In this document: positions 7,077 to 15,290 of the stretch, piece by piece
Position numbering within the stretch: position 1 is the first letter of the stretch
How the letters are laid out: every line of letters starts with the position of its first letter
Assembly: GCA_937901895.1 (NCBI GenBank)
Contig: CALGTD010000077.1
Location: 1 to 29,080, forward strand
Direction of reading: 5' to 3'
Source of the DNA: an uncultured Spartobacteria bacterium
Lineage (GTDB): Bacteria > Verrucomicrobiota > Verrucomicrobiia > Chthoniobacterales > JAATET01
DNA: 29,080 nt
The notes under the pieces: model-generated
Databases searched by the model: none
What the model was told of the DNA's origin: nothing
The model's input: the letters and a program-made list of their open reading frames with translations, nothing else
Program-made: the position numbers and the translations under genes

Positions 7077-7927
7077 TCGGCCTCGTTGCCCATTCGGGGA
7101 AGGCGGACACCGCATCGCTCGTGCGCGAGATTTGCGCGGAACTCGACCGGCGCGGAGCGGAATACGTGCTGGAGTCCGACACTGCGAAGACGGTCGGGCT
7201 CGAGTCCGACCTCGACGTCCCCGCTGTGGCGGAGCGCAGCGACCTGCTTGTCGTGATGGGCGGCGACGGCACGATTCTTCGCGTGACGCATCTCCTCGGG
7301 GAGCATTTGCGACCGGTGCTCGGAATCAATCTCGGCTCCCTCGGCTTTCTCACCTGCTTTGGGCCGGGGGAGGTCGCTCGTGCCGTGGATGTCATTCTTA
7401 CCGGTGAATACCGGCTGAGCCGCCGGACCCTGCTCAAGGTCGAACTCCTCCGCCGGGACGAGGCTCCCGAGACATTCTACGCGCTCAATGACGTGGTCAT
7501 CGGACGCGGCGAGTTTTCAAAGCTCGTGAAGATCGACGTCCGGATCGACGACGAGGTGCTGACGAATTTCAATGCGGACGGACTCATCGTTTCGACGCCC
7601 ACCGGGTCCACCGCGTATTCGCTTTCCGCCGGCGGGCCGATCCTGCTGCCCGACTCCGGGGTGTTCGTCATTACACCCGTCTGTCCGCATGTCCTCACAA
7701 ACCGCTCCACCGTGGTGAGCGACCGGTCGATCGTCACCGCAAGACTGACGGTCGAAGGGCAGCAGGTATTCGTGAACGTGGACGGCCAGGCCTCGGTGGA
7801 GATGCGAATCGATGATCTGCTGAGGATCTCGCAATCCGACCGCGTGCTTCCCCTCGCGATGCTGCCGGAGCGGCCGTTCAGCGAGGTGCTCCGCCAGAAA
7901 CTCAAGTGGAGCGGAAGCAACGTATGA
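7073..7927 (+). CDS. nadK: NAD kinase
   Basis: This 284-aa ATP-dependent NAD kinase makes NADP from NAD in the cytosol. Seen motifs: LLVVMGGDGTILR (residues 58-70, the GGDGT phosphate/ATP motif with the catalytic Asp), GINLGSLGFLT, ALNDVVIGRG (the NE/D region), and DGLIVSTPTGSTAYSLSAGG, the conserved NAD-binding segment. ITPVCPHVLTNRS near the C-terminal third is also standard. ATG 7073 lies within the ATGA that overlaps the tlyA stop. Its own stop overlaps the next start in the same way, so translation is probably coupled across three genes. Confidence 0.95.
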   Translation: MIGLVAHSGKADTASLVREICAELDRRGAEYVLESDTAKTVGLESDLDVPAVAERSDLLVVMGGDGTILRVTHLLGEHLRPVLGINLGSLGFLTCFGPGEVARAVDVILTGEYRLSRRTLLKVELLRRDEAPETFYALNDVVIGRGEFSKLVKIDVRIDDEVLTNFNADGLIVSTPTGSTAYSLSAGGPILLPDSGVFVITPVCPHVLTNRSTVVSDRSIVTARLTVEGQQVFVNVDGQASVEMRIDDLLRISQSDRVLPLAMLPERPFSEVLRQKLKWSGSNV

Positions 7928-8385
7928 CCATTTCCGAGATTCTTCACGCGACGGACGTCAACCTGGCCCTGCGAGCCGGGACAAAAGTCGGTGCCGTCGA
8001 CGAGGTGCTCGCGCAGCTTCATGGCGATCCACGGGTGAAGGACTGGGCCGCCCTGCGTGAGGCGATCATTGCCCGCGATGCCCCGGCGCTCGTGGAGGGG
8101 GGCGCCGGAATCTGCATCGCCCATGGCCGGACGCCGGCGGTTGGCGAGCTGGTCTTCGCGGCCGGCCGGTCCCGTGACGGCATTCTGTGTCCGGAGGTCG
8201 GAACCGGCATCCGGTTGTTCTTCGTTGCGGGAATCCCTTCCGCCGTCGACTCGGAGTATCTGCGGCTCGTGGGGGCGATTGCCCGCGCGTGCCGTGATCC
8301 CAGGGAAATCGACCGCCTGCTCGAGGCGCAGGACGGGGATGCGTTCGTGGAGATTCTCGTCGAGGCCGCCGACCGTCTGGACTGA
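7924..8385 (+). CDS. PTS EIIA (PtsN/fructose-type) domain protein
   Basis: The 153-aa protein is a stand-alone EIIA of the fructose/mannitol/PtsN type. The expected elements are KVGAVDEVLAQL, REAIIARDAPALVEGGAG and the phospho-acceptor segment ICIAHGRTPAV, with His67 as the predicted phosphorylated residue (family pattern aIPHgR). GILCPEVGTGIRLFFVAGIP fits the later strand. No EIIB, EIIC, HPr or EI is nearby, so a regulatory (PtsN-like) rather than transport role is inferred. The ATG at 7924 overlaps the nadK stop by 4 bp, making it the last gene of a tlyA-nadK-EIIA unit. Confidence 0.85.
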   Translation: MTISEILHATDVNLALRAGTKVGAVDEVLAQLHGDPRVKDWAALREAIIARDAPALVEGGAGICIAHGRTPAVGELVFAAGRSRDGILCPEVGTGIRLFFVAGIPSAVDSEYLRLVGAIARACRDPREIDRLLEAQDGDAFVEILVEAADRLD

Positions 8386-8433
8386 CACAAATCCGGATTG
8401 TGCGATGCCTCATTCTGGTAAAGGATGCCGCCC

Positions 8434-8652
8434 ATGAAATCGTGTTCGCGCGAGCGCAATGTCGGCGACGTGGAGCGGCTGGGCAGCATGGCCGTGGGTG
8501 CGTGGCTTCTCCTCAAGGGACTCGTATCCCGTCGGGCGCTGCCGACGGCGCTCGGAGGGTTGCTCATCTATCGAGGACTGTCCGGCAGCTGCAAATGCTA
8601 CGAGTTGCTCGACATCGACACGCGCTCCGAAGGCGAAAAGACCTCTGACTGA
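8434..8652 (+). CDS. Small DUF2892-like membrane protein
   Basis: The 72-aa protein has the pattern ERNVGDVERLGSMAVGAWLL, then two hydrophobic helices, then GGLLIYRGLSGSCKCYELL. This matches the YgaP-type/DUF2892 transmembrane domain as I recall it (N-V-G...ER, G-A-x-L-L, RG-x-[ST]G-x-C-x-x-Y). Function is unknown. ATG 8434 is preferred over ATG 8425 because AAGG at 8421-8424 is then about 9 nt upstream. A CKC cysteine pair lies near the end of the second helix. It sits between the EIIA gene and an ABC ATPase with no evident functional link. Confidence 0.72.
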   Translation: MKSCSRERNVGDVERLGSMAVGAWLLLKGLVSRRALPTALGGLLIYRGLSGSCKCYELLDIDTRSEGEKTSD

Positions 8653-8661
8653 TTGGGAAAC

Positions 8662-9447
8662 ATGGCACTTCTCGAGGTCAAGGATCTGAAGGTCTGGTTC
8701 CCCGTGCTCGGAGGGGTGTTCCGGCGGCATGTGGATGATGTGCGCGCGGTGGATGGCGTGAGTTTTTCCGTGGAGCCCGGGCAGACGGTCGGGCTTGTCG
8801 GGGAGAGCGGAAGTGGCAAGACCACGGTCGGCCGTGCGCTGTTGAAACTGACGCCCGCGACCTCCGGCAGCGTGAAGTTCGACGGCCGCGAGATTCTCGG
8901 CATGAGCGAGCGGGAGTTTCGCCCGCTGCGGCGCCGGATGCAGATGATCTTCCAGGACCCGTTTGGATCACTGAATCCGCGCATGACAATCGGCGCGATC
9001 GTCGGCGAGGCGCTCGAGATTCATTTCAAATCGATGTCGGCTGCGGACCGTCGGGATCGCGTGGCGGATCTGCTCCGGCAGGTGGGACTCAAGCCGGAGA
9101 TGTCAAATCGCTACCCGCACGAGTTCAGCGGCGGCCAGCGTCAGCGCATCGGCATCGCGCGCGCGCTGGCAGTGGAGCCGGATTTCATCGTGTGCGACGA
9201 GCCGGTCAGCGCCCTCGACGTCAGTGTCCAGGCGCAGATCGTGAACCTGTTGCAGGATCTTCAGGAGCAGCTTGGCATTGCCTACCTTTTCATTGCGCAC
9301 GACCTCGCCGTGGTGGAGCACATCAGCGATCACGTGCTGGTCATGCACCATGGCAGGATCGTCGAGAGCGCGAGCGCCGAGGAAATCTACGCCGATCCGA
9401 AGGACGACTATACGAAGAGACTGCTCGCCGCGGTGCCGGAGCTGTGA
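8662..9447 (+). CDS. Peptide-type ABC transporter ATP-binding protein (OppF/DppF-like)
   Basis: The 261-aa ATPase has every ABC motif: Walker A GESGSGKTT (residues 47-55), a Q-loop with the OppF-type MIFQDPFGSLNPRM, the signature FSGGQRQRIGIARAL, Walker B FIVCDEPVSALDVSVQAQ, and the H-loop LFIAHDLAVVEHIS. The early VWFPVLGGVFRRHVDDVRAV is typical of the second ATPase subunit of oligopeptide/dipeptide importers. The last residues (DYTKRLLAAVPEL) match the short OppF end. No permease, binding protein or partner ATPase gene flanks it, so it must work with distant subunits. ATG 8662 is preferred over a TTG 9 bp upstream. Confidence 0.9.
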   Translation: MALLEVKDLKVWFPVLGGVFRRHVDDVRAVDGVSFSVEPGQTVGLVGESGSGKTTVGRALLKLTPATSGSVKFDGREILGMSEREFRPLRRRMQMIFQDPFGSLNPRMTIGAIVGEALEIHFKSMSAADRRDRVADLLRQVGLKPEMSNRYPHEFSGGQRQRIGIARALAVEPDFIVCDEPVSALDVSVQAQIVNLLQDLQEQLGIAYLFIAHDLAVVEHISDHVLVMHHGRIVESASAEEIYADPKDDYTKRLLAAVPEL

Positions 9448-9455
9448 GGGCGCGT

Positions 9456-9496
9456 TTGTAAGTTGCACGCGCCACGGCGTGGCTTAAGACTTACAA
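9456..9496 (+). other. Long interrupted hairpin between the ABC ATPase gene and rodA
   Basis: The outer arms TTGTAAGT (9456-9463) and ACTTACAA (9489-9496) are perfect complements. Inside is GCCAC-GGC-GTGGC (9471-9483). The structure lies 9 bp after the ABC ATPase stop. No T run follows, so it is at best an atypical terminator or an mRNA-stabilising element. Confidence 0.4.
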
Positions 9497-9514
9497 CCCT
9501 ATTTCCATTCTTCC

Positions 9515-10615
9515 TTGCACCCGCTTCTTCGAAAAATTCTTGGATTCAACTGGATCCTGCTGGGTCTGATGCTCGCGCTGATGGTGTTTGGCATCTACGC
9601 CATCTACAGCGCCACATGGATGCGCGACGACTCGTTCTGGCGCGACCAGATCAAGTGGATCTTCATCTGTCTGCCGTGCTTCTTCGTGACGTCCCTGCTC
9701 GACTACCGCTGGGTGCGGTGGGGAGGCCTGCCCCTCTATCTGCTGGGTGTCGCGGCGCTGGTGGCGACTCAGCTGATCGGCGAGGAACGCTACAACGCGA
9801 AGAGCTGGCTGGACTTGAAGTTCATGATGTTCCAGCCGTCGCAGCTTGCGATCCTTGCGGCCATCATGGTGCTGGCTCTCTTTCTCAGCCAGTTCAAGAA
9901 CATGCACCCGATGTTTCGGATCGCCGCATGCGGGGCAATCGTCGGCGCGCCATGGGTTCTCATTCTCATCCAGCCGGACCTCGGATCCGCGCTCGTCTGG
10001 ATCCCGGTGCTTCTTGGAATGCTCTTCATCGGAGGCATTCCGAAGCGTTACCTGATCTCGATGATCCTGCTCGGGCTCGCCTTTGTGCCGCTCGTCGTGC
10101 AGTTCGGCCTGAAGCCCTACCAGATGAAGCGAATCCTCGTCTTCCTCGATCCCACGCTCGATCCTCTTGGAGCGGGATGGACGATCAACCAGTCCATGCT
10201 CGCGATTGGTTCGGGCGGTTTTTCCGGCAAGGGCTTCAAAACGCCAAACACGATGAACGAGCTTGGCTTCCTGCCCAGCACGATCGTGCACAACGACTTC
10301 ATCTTTGCGGTCCTCGGGGAGCAGCATGGCTTCCTCGGCGGCGCGATTCTGATCGGCGTCTTTGCGTTGCTCCTTCTCGTCGCGGTCTATGTCGTGTTGA
10401 TGGCGGGGGACGATCTGGGGCGGCTGCTCGCGACCGGCGTCGTGATGCTCCTCTTCGCGCACGTGTTCATGAACATCGGCATGACGATCGCCGTTACGCC
10501 GATCACCGGTGTTCCGTTGCCGCTCGTAAGCTATGGCGGCTCATTCCTGCTGATCATTATGATCAGTTTTGGCCTCCTGCAGAGCGTTTGGATCCATCGC
10601 CGGCGGATGGGCTGA
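9515..10615 (+). CDS. rodA: Rod shape-determining protein RodA (SEDS peptidoglycan polymerase)
   Basis: The 366-aa polytopic membrane protein (about 10 helices) is of the FtsW/RodA/SpoVE SEDS family, which polymerises lipid II into glycan strands with a class B PBP. Seen motifs: KSWLDLKFMMFQPSQLAILA (the GAxRWI...QPSE equivalent), LILIQPDLGSALVWIP, INQSMLAIGSGGFSGKGF, ELGFLPSTIVHNDFIFAVLGEQHGF (family: H-T-D-F-I-F; here HNDFIF) and ITGVPLPLVSYGGS near the C-terminus. Length and the HNDFIFAV/LGEQ context favour RodA over FtsW. It appears to start with TTG at 9515, because no in-frame ATG precedes the first helix. The usual mreBCD/mrdA neighbours are absent. Confidence 0.92.
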   Translation: MHPLLRKILGFNWILLGLMLALMVFGIYAIYSATWMRDDSFWRDQIKWIFICLPCFFVTSLLDYRWVRWGGLPLYLLGVAALVATQLIGEERYNAKSWLDLKFMMFQPSQLAILAAIMVLALFLSQFKNMHPMFRIAACGAIVGAPWVLILIQPDLGSALVWIPVLLGMLFIGGIPKRYLISMILLGLAFVPLVVQFGLKPYQMKRILVFLDPTLDPLGAGWTINQSMLAIGSGGFSGKGFKTPNTMNELGFLPSTIVHNDFIFAVLGEQHGFLGGAILIGVFALLLLVAVYVVLMAGDDLGRLLATGVVMLLFAHVFMNIGMTIAVTPITGVPLPLVSYGGSFLLIIMISFGLLQSVWIHRRRMG

Positions 10616-10659
10616 CGTCGGTCATTGTCATTCCTCCGCTGGAAACGTAACTTTCCTTC

Positions 10660-11751
10660 ATGGTCGCACTCGCTCAATCATCCACCCTCGTGGACAGGGT
10701 TCTCGACGGCGAACGCATCGACCGCGAGGAAGCCCGTGAGCTCTATCACCTGCCGCTGAACGAGCTTGGAGCCCTCGCGGACGCGCGGCGCCGGCTTGCG
10801 AAGGCCTCCGCCTACGATGGCCGCGGCAACGAAGTGGTCACCTACATCATCGACCGCAACATCAACTACACGAACGTCTGCAACGTGTATTGCAAGTTCT
10901 GCGCCTTCTACCGGACGGAGAAGGACGCCGACCACTACGTGCTTTCCCACGAAGAGCTCGACGCAAAACTTGACGAACTCAGTGCCGCGGGCGGTGTGCA
11001 GGTGCTCCTGCAGGGCGGTCACCATCCGGGGCTCGGCATCAATTTCTACCTCGAGATGCTCTCGCACATTCGCGAGAAATACCCCCATATCAACATTCAC
11101 GGATTCAGCCCGCCCGAGTTCAATCATTTCTCGGAGGTGTTCGGGATGCCGCTGGCGGAGGTGATCGCGAAGTTCCGCGAGGCCGGCCTCGGCTCGATCC
11201 CCGGGGGTGGCGGAGAAATTCTGGTCGACCGGGTGCGGAATCGCATCGCCCCGTTGAAGTGCAATTCCGACCAGTGGCTCGAGGTCATGCGCATCGCGCA
11301 CGGCATGGGATTGAATTCCAGCGCGACGATGATGTTCGGTCACGTCGAGACGCTGGACGACCGGCTCGAGCACCTGCAGCGACTTCGTGACACGCAGGAC
11401 GAGACCGGCGGCTTCACCGCATTCATCTGCTGGACCTTCCAGCCTGAGAACACCCGTCTTCGAGCGGAGCCGGTCGGATCCGCGGAATACCTGCGAATGC
11501 AGGCGCTCGCCCGCATCTTCCTCGACAACTTCGAGAACGTGCAGAGCTCCTGGGTGACCCAGGGGCCGCGCATCGGGCAGATTGCGTTGAGCTACGGCGC
11601 GAACGATTTTGGCAGCGTGATGATGGAGGAGAACGTCGTCAGCAGTGCAGGCACGTCGTTCCGGTTGAATTCCGCGGAGATCGAGCGCCTTGTGCGCGAA
11701 GCCGGCTACGAGCCGCGCCGTCGCAACAACTGGTATCAACTGCTGGATTGA
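10660..11751 (+). CDS. mqnC: Cyclic dehypoxanthinyl futalosine synthase (radical SAM)
   Basis: The 363-aa radical-SAM enzyme of the futalosine route to menaquinone cyclises dehypoxanthine futalosine. The 4Fe-4S motif is CNVYCKFC (Cys74, Cys78, Cys81) directly after RNINYTNV, the signature shared by MqnC/MqnE and CofH-like enzymes. VLLQGGHHPGLGINFYLEML, SIPGGGGEILVDRVR and MMFGHVETLDDRLEHLQRLR are characteristic of MqnC. The C-terminal ENVVSSAGTSFRLNSAEIE and REAGYEPRRRNNWY fit the family's closing region. It implies the organism makes menaquinone through MqnABCDE, but no other mqn gene is in the window. Confidence 0.94.
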   Translation: MVALAQSSTLVDRVLDGERIDREEARELYHLPLNELGALADARRRLAKASAYDGRGNEVVTYIIDRNINYTNVCNVYCKFCAFYRTEKDADHYVLSHEELDAKLDELSAAGGVQVLLQGGHHPGLGINFYLEMLSHIREKYPHINIHGFSPPEFNHFSEVFGMPLAEVIAKFREAGLGSIPGGGGEILVDRVRNRIAPLKCNSDQWLEVMRIAHGMGLNSSATMMFGHVETLDDRLEHLQRLRDTQDETGGFTAFICWTFQPENTRLRAEPVGSAEYLRMQALARIFLDNFENVQSSWVTQGPRIGQIALSYGANDFGSVMMEENVVSSAGTSFRLNSAEIERLVREAGYEPRRRNNWYQLLD

Positions 11752-11796
11752 CGTCCTGCCATTGACGCCGGCCGGTGCATCCCGCATGAATCGCGC

Positions 11797-12807
11797 ATGG
11801 CAGGGCCGATGACGATTTCCGCGATCCGCGAGGCGGTCGCAAGCGCGCCGAAGTTTGCCGAGCTGCATGCGCAGGTCGAGCGATGCACAAGGAAGGAGGG
11901 CTCCAACGGCAAGCCATTCTGGGAACTGCGCCTGCGGGATGCGGGCGGCTCACTGGTGCTGCGGGTGTGGTCGGACTCCCCGAACGTCCCGGTTTGCGAA
12001 TCGCTCGAGGATGCCGCATGCGTCGCGATCGAGGGGGAATTCTACATCAACGGATCGTTCGGTCTGGACGCGCGACGGTGGGAACTCCGGCGCCTGCATC
12101 CGGACGAGCGGGAGGCGCTCTTCGCAGGATCCGAAACGGAACGCGCTGCCGTCGCGCAGGACTACGAGTTCATCGAGCGTGCGGTGGCGGCGCTCGAGGA
12201 GCCGCGGCTCAAGGCGCTGGCCGAAAGATTTCTGGAGATGTTCGGTGCGAGATTCCGGCGCGCGGCCGCGGCAAGGGTGAACCACCACGCACGTCGCGGG
12301 GGACTCGTGCAGCACACCGCCCAGATGATGCGCTCGGCGCTCGCGCTGAGTGAGGTTTATCCGTCGTTGAATCGCGACCTGCTCGTGGCGGGAGTGCTGT
12401 TCCACGATTGCGGCAAGCTTTGGGAAACCTGTCCGCCCGAGGAGGGATTCGCCATCGTGCAGGATGTTCGTGGCGAACTGATGGGCCACATCAACATCGG
12501 TGTGGAAATCATCAACACCCTCTGGAGGGAGCTGGACCGCGACGTCTGGAAGGAGCTTTCTCCTCCCTCGGACGAAGTGCGGCTGCACCTCATCCATCTT
12601 GTGCTGTCGCATCACGGAGAGCTCCAGTTTGGCTCGCCCGTCGCTCCGAAGACGCCCGAGGCAATCGCCCTGCACTACATCGACAACCTGGACGCGCGCC
12701 TCGAGATGATCTTCCAGGGCTACGCGACCGGCGTCGAGACCTCGCCCGGAGTCTTCGATTACGTGCGGGCACTCGGCGCGAGTCCGGTGCGGCCCCTTCG
12801 CAGCTGA
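11797..12807 (+). CDS. YhaM-type 3'-5' exoribonuclease (OB-fold plus HD domain)
   Basis: The 336-aa protein has an N-terminal OB-fold nucleic-acid-binding part (about residues 20-100: CTRKEGSNGKPFWELRLRD, VAIEGEFYIN) and a C-terminal HD-superfamily domain. The metal site is visible: H173 in GGLVQHTAQMM, H203-D204 in VLFHDCGKLWE, and a later HLVLSHHGELQFGSPVAP followed by ALHYIDNLDARL. This order matches YhaM/CbfI exonucleases, which trim RNA or ssDNA from the 3' end. ATG 11797 is used; ATG 11809 is equally possible. The stop is 6 bp before the GTG of the large membrane protein, suggesting co-transcription without an obvious functional link. Confidence 0.82.
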   Translation: MAGPMTISAIREAVASAPKFAELHAQVERCTRKEGSNGKPFWELRLRDAGGSLVLRVWSDSPNVPVCESLEDAACVAIEGEFYINGSFGLDARRWELRRLHPDEREALFAGSETERAAVAQDYEFIERAVAALEEPRLKALAERFLEMFGARFRRAAAARVNHHARRGGLVQHTAQMMRSALALSEVYPSLNRDLLVAGVLFHDCGKLWETCPPEEGFAIVQDVRGELMGHINIGVEIINTLWRELDRDVWKELSPPSDEVRLHLIHLVLSHHGELQFGSPVAPKTPEAIALHYIDNLDARLEMIFQGYATGVETSPGVFDYVRALGASPVRPLRS

Positions 12808-12813
12808 CGCACC

Positions 12814-15249
12814 GTGACACGTGCCCAGGAAATCCCGCGGAGGAACCGCGACTGGCTGTGCGCGCTGTCCGCCGTCGTTTTCTTCGCGGGACTTGGGGCA
12901 TGGTTGTTTGCGCCGTTTCTTTTTGGAGGGCGGATCCTGTTTACGAACGACGCCGTGATCGCGGGCGGCGCGGGCGGCGATTCCCTTCTGCGGACATTGA
13001 TGGGCACCTGGCGCGACGACGTCCTGGTGGGGTTCCCCCGTAACGTGTCTCTCAATCTGCCTCTGATCCTCCGACGCGTGCTGGGGGCGGAGCTCTGGAA
13101 CGACGCGATCTGGCCGATTGCCGCGTTTTGTTCGTCGCTGGCGATGCTGTGGTTTCTCCGGCTTCAGCGGATCGGATGGATTCCCGCCACCCTCGCGTCG
13201 GTTGTCGGATTCTGGCTCGGCTCGAATTTCACGCTCGTCTACTCGGGGCACACGATGAAGCCGTTCGTCGTATTGTTCTTCGTCTGTGCACTCGGATTCG
13301 CGCATCGCCTCGCGGTTGCGCAACGATGGCCGGATGCCGTGCTGCTTGGTGGCAGCGCGGGGGCCATGTTCATGCACCAGGCGGACATGGCGTTTCTCTT
13401 CTCACTGCCGCTGGGGGCCTATGTGGGCTTCGAGATTTTCACCGCGCGGAGATGGAAATCGCCACGGATGTTTCCCCTTCTTGCACTGTCGGCGGCAGTT
13501 GGTCTTCTGCTTGCCGCCGGACCGATCTTCAACGGCTACCGGCAATACGCCGCGGGAGTGGCGACCGGCTCGGCTCCGGAGGAAAAATGGGAGTTCATGA
13601 CGCGGTCGAGCTGGCCACCGGAGGACTCGATTGCGTTCGTAGCGCCAGGCTTCTCCGGATGGAAATCCACCGATCCGACCGGGCCCTACTGGGGTCGAAT
13701 GGGGCGATCAGCGGCCGACGCTCCCGTCGGTGAGAAGACCTGGAATCTGAAGATCGAGGACTACTACATCGGGATCGTTCCATTTGTATTCGGGATCGCG
13801 GCGTGGATGGGGTGGCGCGGATCCCGGCGTCGCTTCGCCGTCTGGTTCTGGAGCGGTGTTGCGCTGGTGAGTCTGTTGCTGGCTTTTGGAAAATACGTCC
13901 CCGTTTACCGGTGGTTTTACGAACTGCCGGGGGCGGGAAGCATTCGGAATCCCACGAAATTCCTGCAGATCTTTCAGGTGGCGATGGCGATCCTCACGGC
14001 GTATGGGGCGCAGGCGCTGCTCGTTGGGAACAACGACGTCGAACGACGACGTCGGCTGCTTGTGCTGACCACCAACCTTTTTCTCGCGGTCGGCCTCGCG
14101 GCTTTTGGCGCGGGGTGGTGGTTGCAGCAACACGGGATGACAGATCTTCAAAGACTTGTCGCAGAGGGGTGGGGGGCGAACTTCGCGGAGGCGATCGTCC
14201 GGCTGAAAATCCGGAGTCTCTTCCATCTCGCGCTCGCAGCCGGAGTGGTCGCGGGAATTCTCTCACTGCCACGATGGAAGGGGATTGCGCTGGCTCTGCG
14301 GCGCTTTCCCTCAATTCCCGGACTGTTGATCCTGGGCGTGCTCGTTGTCGATGTCGTGCTCCTGGCGAGGCCGTTTCTCGTGGCCATGCCGCGCAGTTTC
14401 ATCGCGGGAAATCCACTCGTTGCTTTCCTCGCAAGCGACCCCGCCCGGCGACGCACCCTGGTGCTGGATCGGAAGGGAATGCACCACATCTGGGCGACGT
14501 ATCTTCTGCCATTTCACGGTCTCGACATTCTGAACTCCGTCGTGCTGCCGCGGATGCCGCTGGATTACGACCGGTATCTCGACGCGATGAAAAATGCTCC
14601 GGGCCGATTGTGGCGGCAGACCGGAACCACCCGCCTGCTGGCGACCAGGGGAGATGCGGAGGCGCTGGTTCCGCGCTTCGCCCGCCCGCTGTTTTCCTAC
14701 GACATCCTCCGGGAGCCGGACGGGGAGTTCCGTGTGGAGGAAAATCCCGAGGGCGCCTATGCCGTGCTGGAACCGGTCGATGCCGCCACCCGCTATTCGC
14801 TCGTGGCGGGTGCGCGGCGTGTCGCTCCCGAGGAGGCGCTTGAGCAGCTCGGCGATCCGGAAACCGCGGACTTTGAAACCGTTTTTCTTGCCCCGGATTC
14901 CAATGGACCGGAGCTGGCCGGTCATGGAATTACGGGGGAAATTGAGACAATCCTGGATGAGGCAGGCAAGGCGGAACTTCGAACGAACGCGCCGGTGCCC
15001 GCATGCCTGCGAATCGCCCGCAGGTTCGATCCAAACTGGAAGGCATGGATCGACGGAGAACCGGCGAAACTTCAACGGGCCGATTATCTTTTTCAGGCTC
15101 TGATCCTGCCGGCGGGTCCGCATACGGTGACCCTGCGTTACGATCCGCCGCTGCATTTCCTTTTCCTCCAAATGTCCGGACTTGCCCTGGTTGCGGTTGC
15201 CGCGTGCTTCGGAGCAGTCCACCGGCTGCGAACACGTTCGCATCAATGA
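12814..15249 (+). CDS. YfhO-family large polytopic membrane protein
   Basis: The 811-aa protein starts with GTG 12 nt after the preceding HD gene's last sense codon region. It has a first helix at about residues 15-35, then many helices to about residue 520, an extracytoplasmic soluble region, and a last helix near residues 785-800. The C-terminal RRFDPNWKAWIDGEPAKL followed by ALILPAGPHTVTLRYDPP is the recognisable YfhO signature (x-PGWKAxVDG...PAGxHxVxFxYxP). YfhO relatives have a GT-C-like architecture; B. subtilis YfhO is implicated in lipoteichoic-acid glycosylation. Here the protein may transfer sugar from a polyprenyl carrier on the outer side of the membrane, but that is inference. 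An unusual soluble stretch (about 215-320) carries a WPPEDSIAFVAPGFSGW segment. Confidence 0.82.
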   Translation: MTRAQEIPRRNRDWLCALSAVVFFAGLGAWLFAPFLFGGRILFTNDAVIAGGAGGDSLLRTLMGTWRDDVLVGFPRNVSLNLPLILRRVLGAELWNDAIWPIAAFCSSLAMLWFLRLQRIGWIPATLASVVGFWLGSNFTLVYSGHTMKPFVVLFFVCALGFAHRLAVAQRWPDAVLLGGSAGAMFMHQADMAFLFSLPLGAYVGFEIFTARRWKSPRMFPLLALSAAVGLLLAAGPIFNGYRQYAAGVATGSAPEEKWEFMTRSSWPPEDSIAFVAPGFSGWKSTDPTGPYWGRMGRSAADAPVGEKTWNLKIEDYYIGIVPFVFGIAAWMGWRGSRRRFAVWFWSGVALVSLLLAFGKYVPVYRWFYELPGAGSIRNPTKFLQIFQVAMAILTAYGAQALLVGNNDVERRRRLLVLTTNLFLAVGLAAFGAGWWLQQHGMTDLQRLVAEGWGANFAEAIVRLKIRSLFHLALAAGVVAGILSLPRWKGIALALRRFPSIPGLLILGVLVVDVVLLARPFLVAMPRSFIAGNPLVAFLASDPARRRTLVLDRKGMHHIWATYLLPFHGLDILNSVVLPRMPLDYDRYLDAMKNAPGRLWRQTGTTRLLATRGDAEALVPRFARPLFSYDILREPDGEFRVEENPEGAYAVLEPVDAATRYSLVAGARRVAPEEALEQLGDPETADFETVFLAPDSNGPELAGHGITGEIETILDEAGKAELRTNAPVPACLRIARRFDPNWKAWIDGEPAKLQRADYLFQALILPAGPHTVTLRYDPPLHFLFLQMSGLALVAVAACFGAVHRLRTRSHQ

Positions 15250-15253
15250 ATGT

Positions 15254-15282
15254 TTGACACGATCAAACTTTCAGGAAATACT
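15254..15282 (+). promoter_or_regulatory. Candidate sigma-70 promoter of the GbsR-type regulator gene
   Basis: TTGACA (15254-15259) is a perfect -35 hexamer. A 17-bp spacer leads to AATACT (15277-15282, 4 of 6 matches to TATAAT). The -10 lies inside the inverted repeat at 15269-15286, the right place for repression. Transcription would begin about 7 bp later, essentially at the ATG at 15291. Confidence 0.6.
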
Positions 15283-15286
15283 GAAA
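15269..15286 (+). promoter_or_regulatory. Operator 1: TTTCAG-N6-CTGAAA
   Basis: A perfect 6+6 bp inverted repeat overlaps the -10 of the regulator promoter. The block 15269-15291 matches 15849-15871 at 21 of 23 positions, the second site being before the downstream operon. A palindrome repeated at both promoters beside a winged-helix regulator is the expected picture of a binding site for the dimeric regulator. Binding is inferred. Confidence 0.7.
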
Positions 15287-15290
15287 ATAC

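Noticed and set aside
11950..13377. A 475-codon minus-strand frame over the HD nuclease and YfhO-like genes
   Set aside because: Compositional shadow without recognisable domains.
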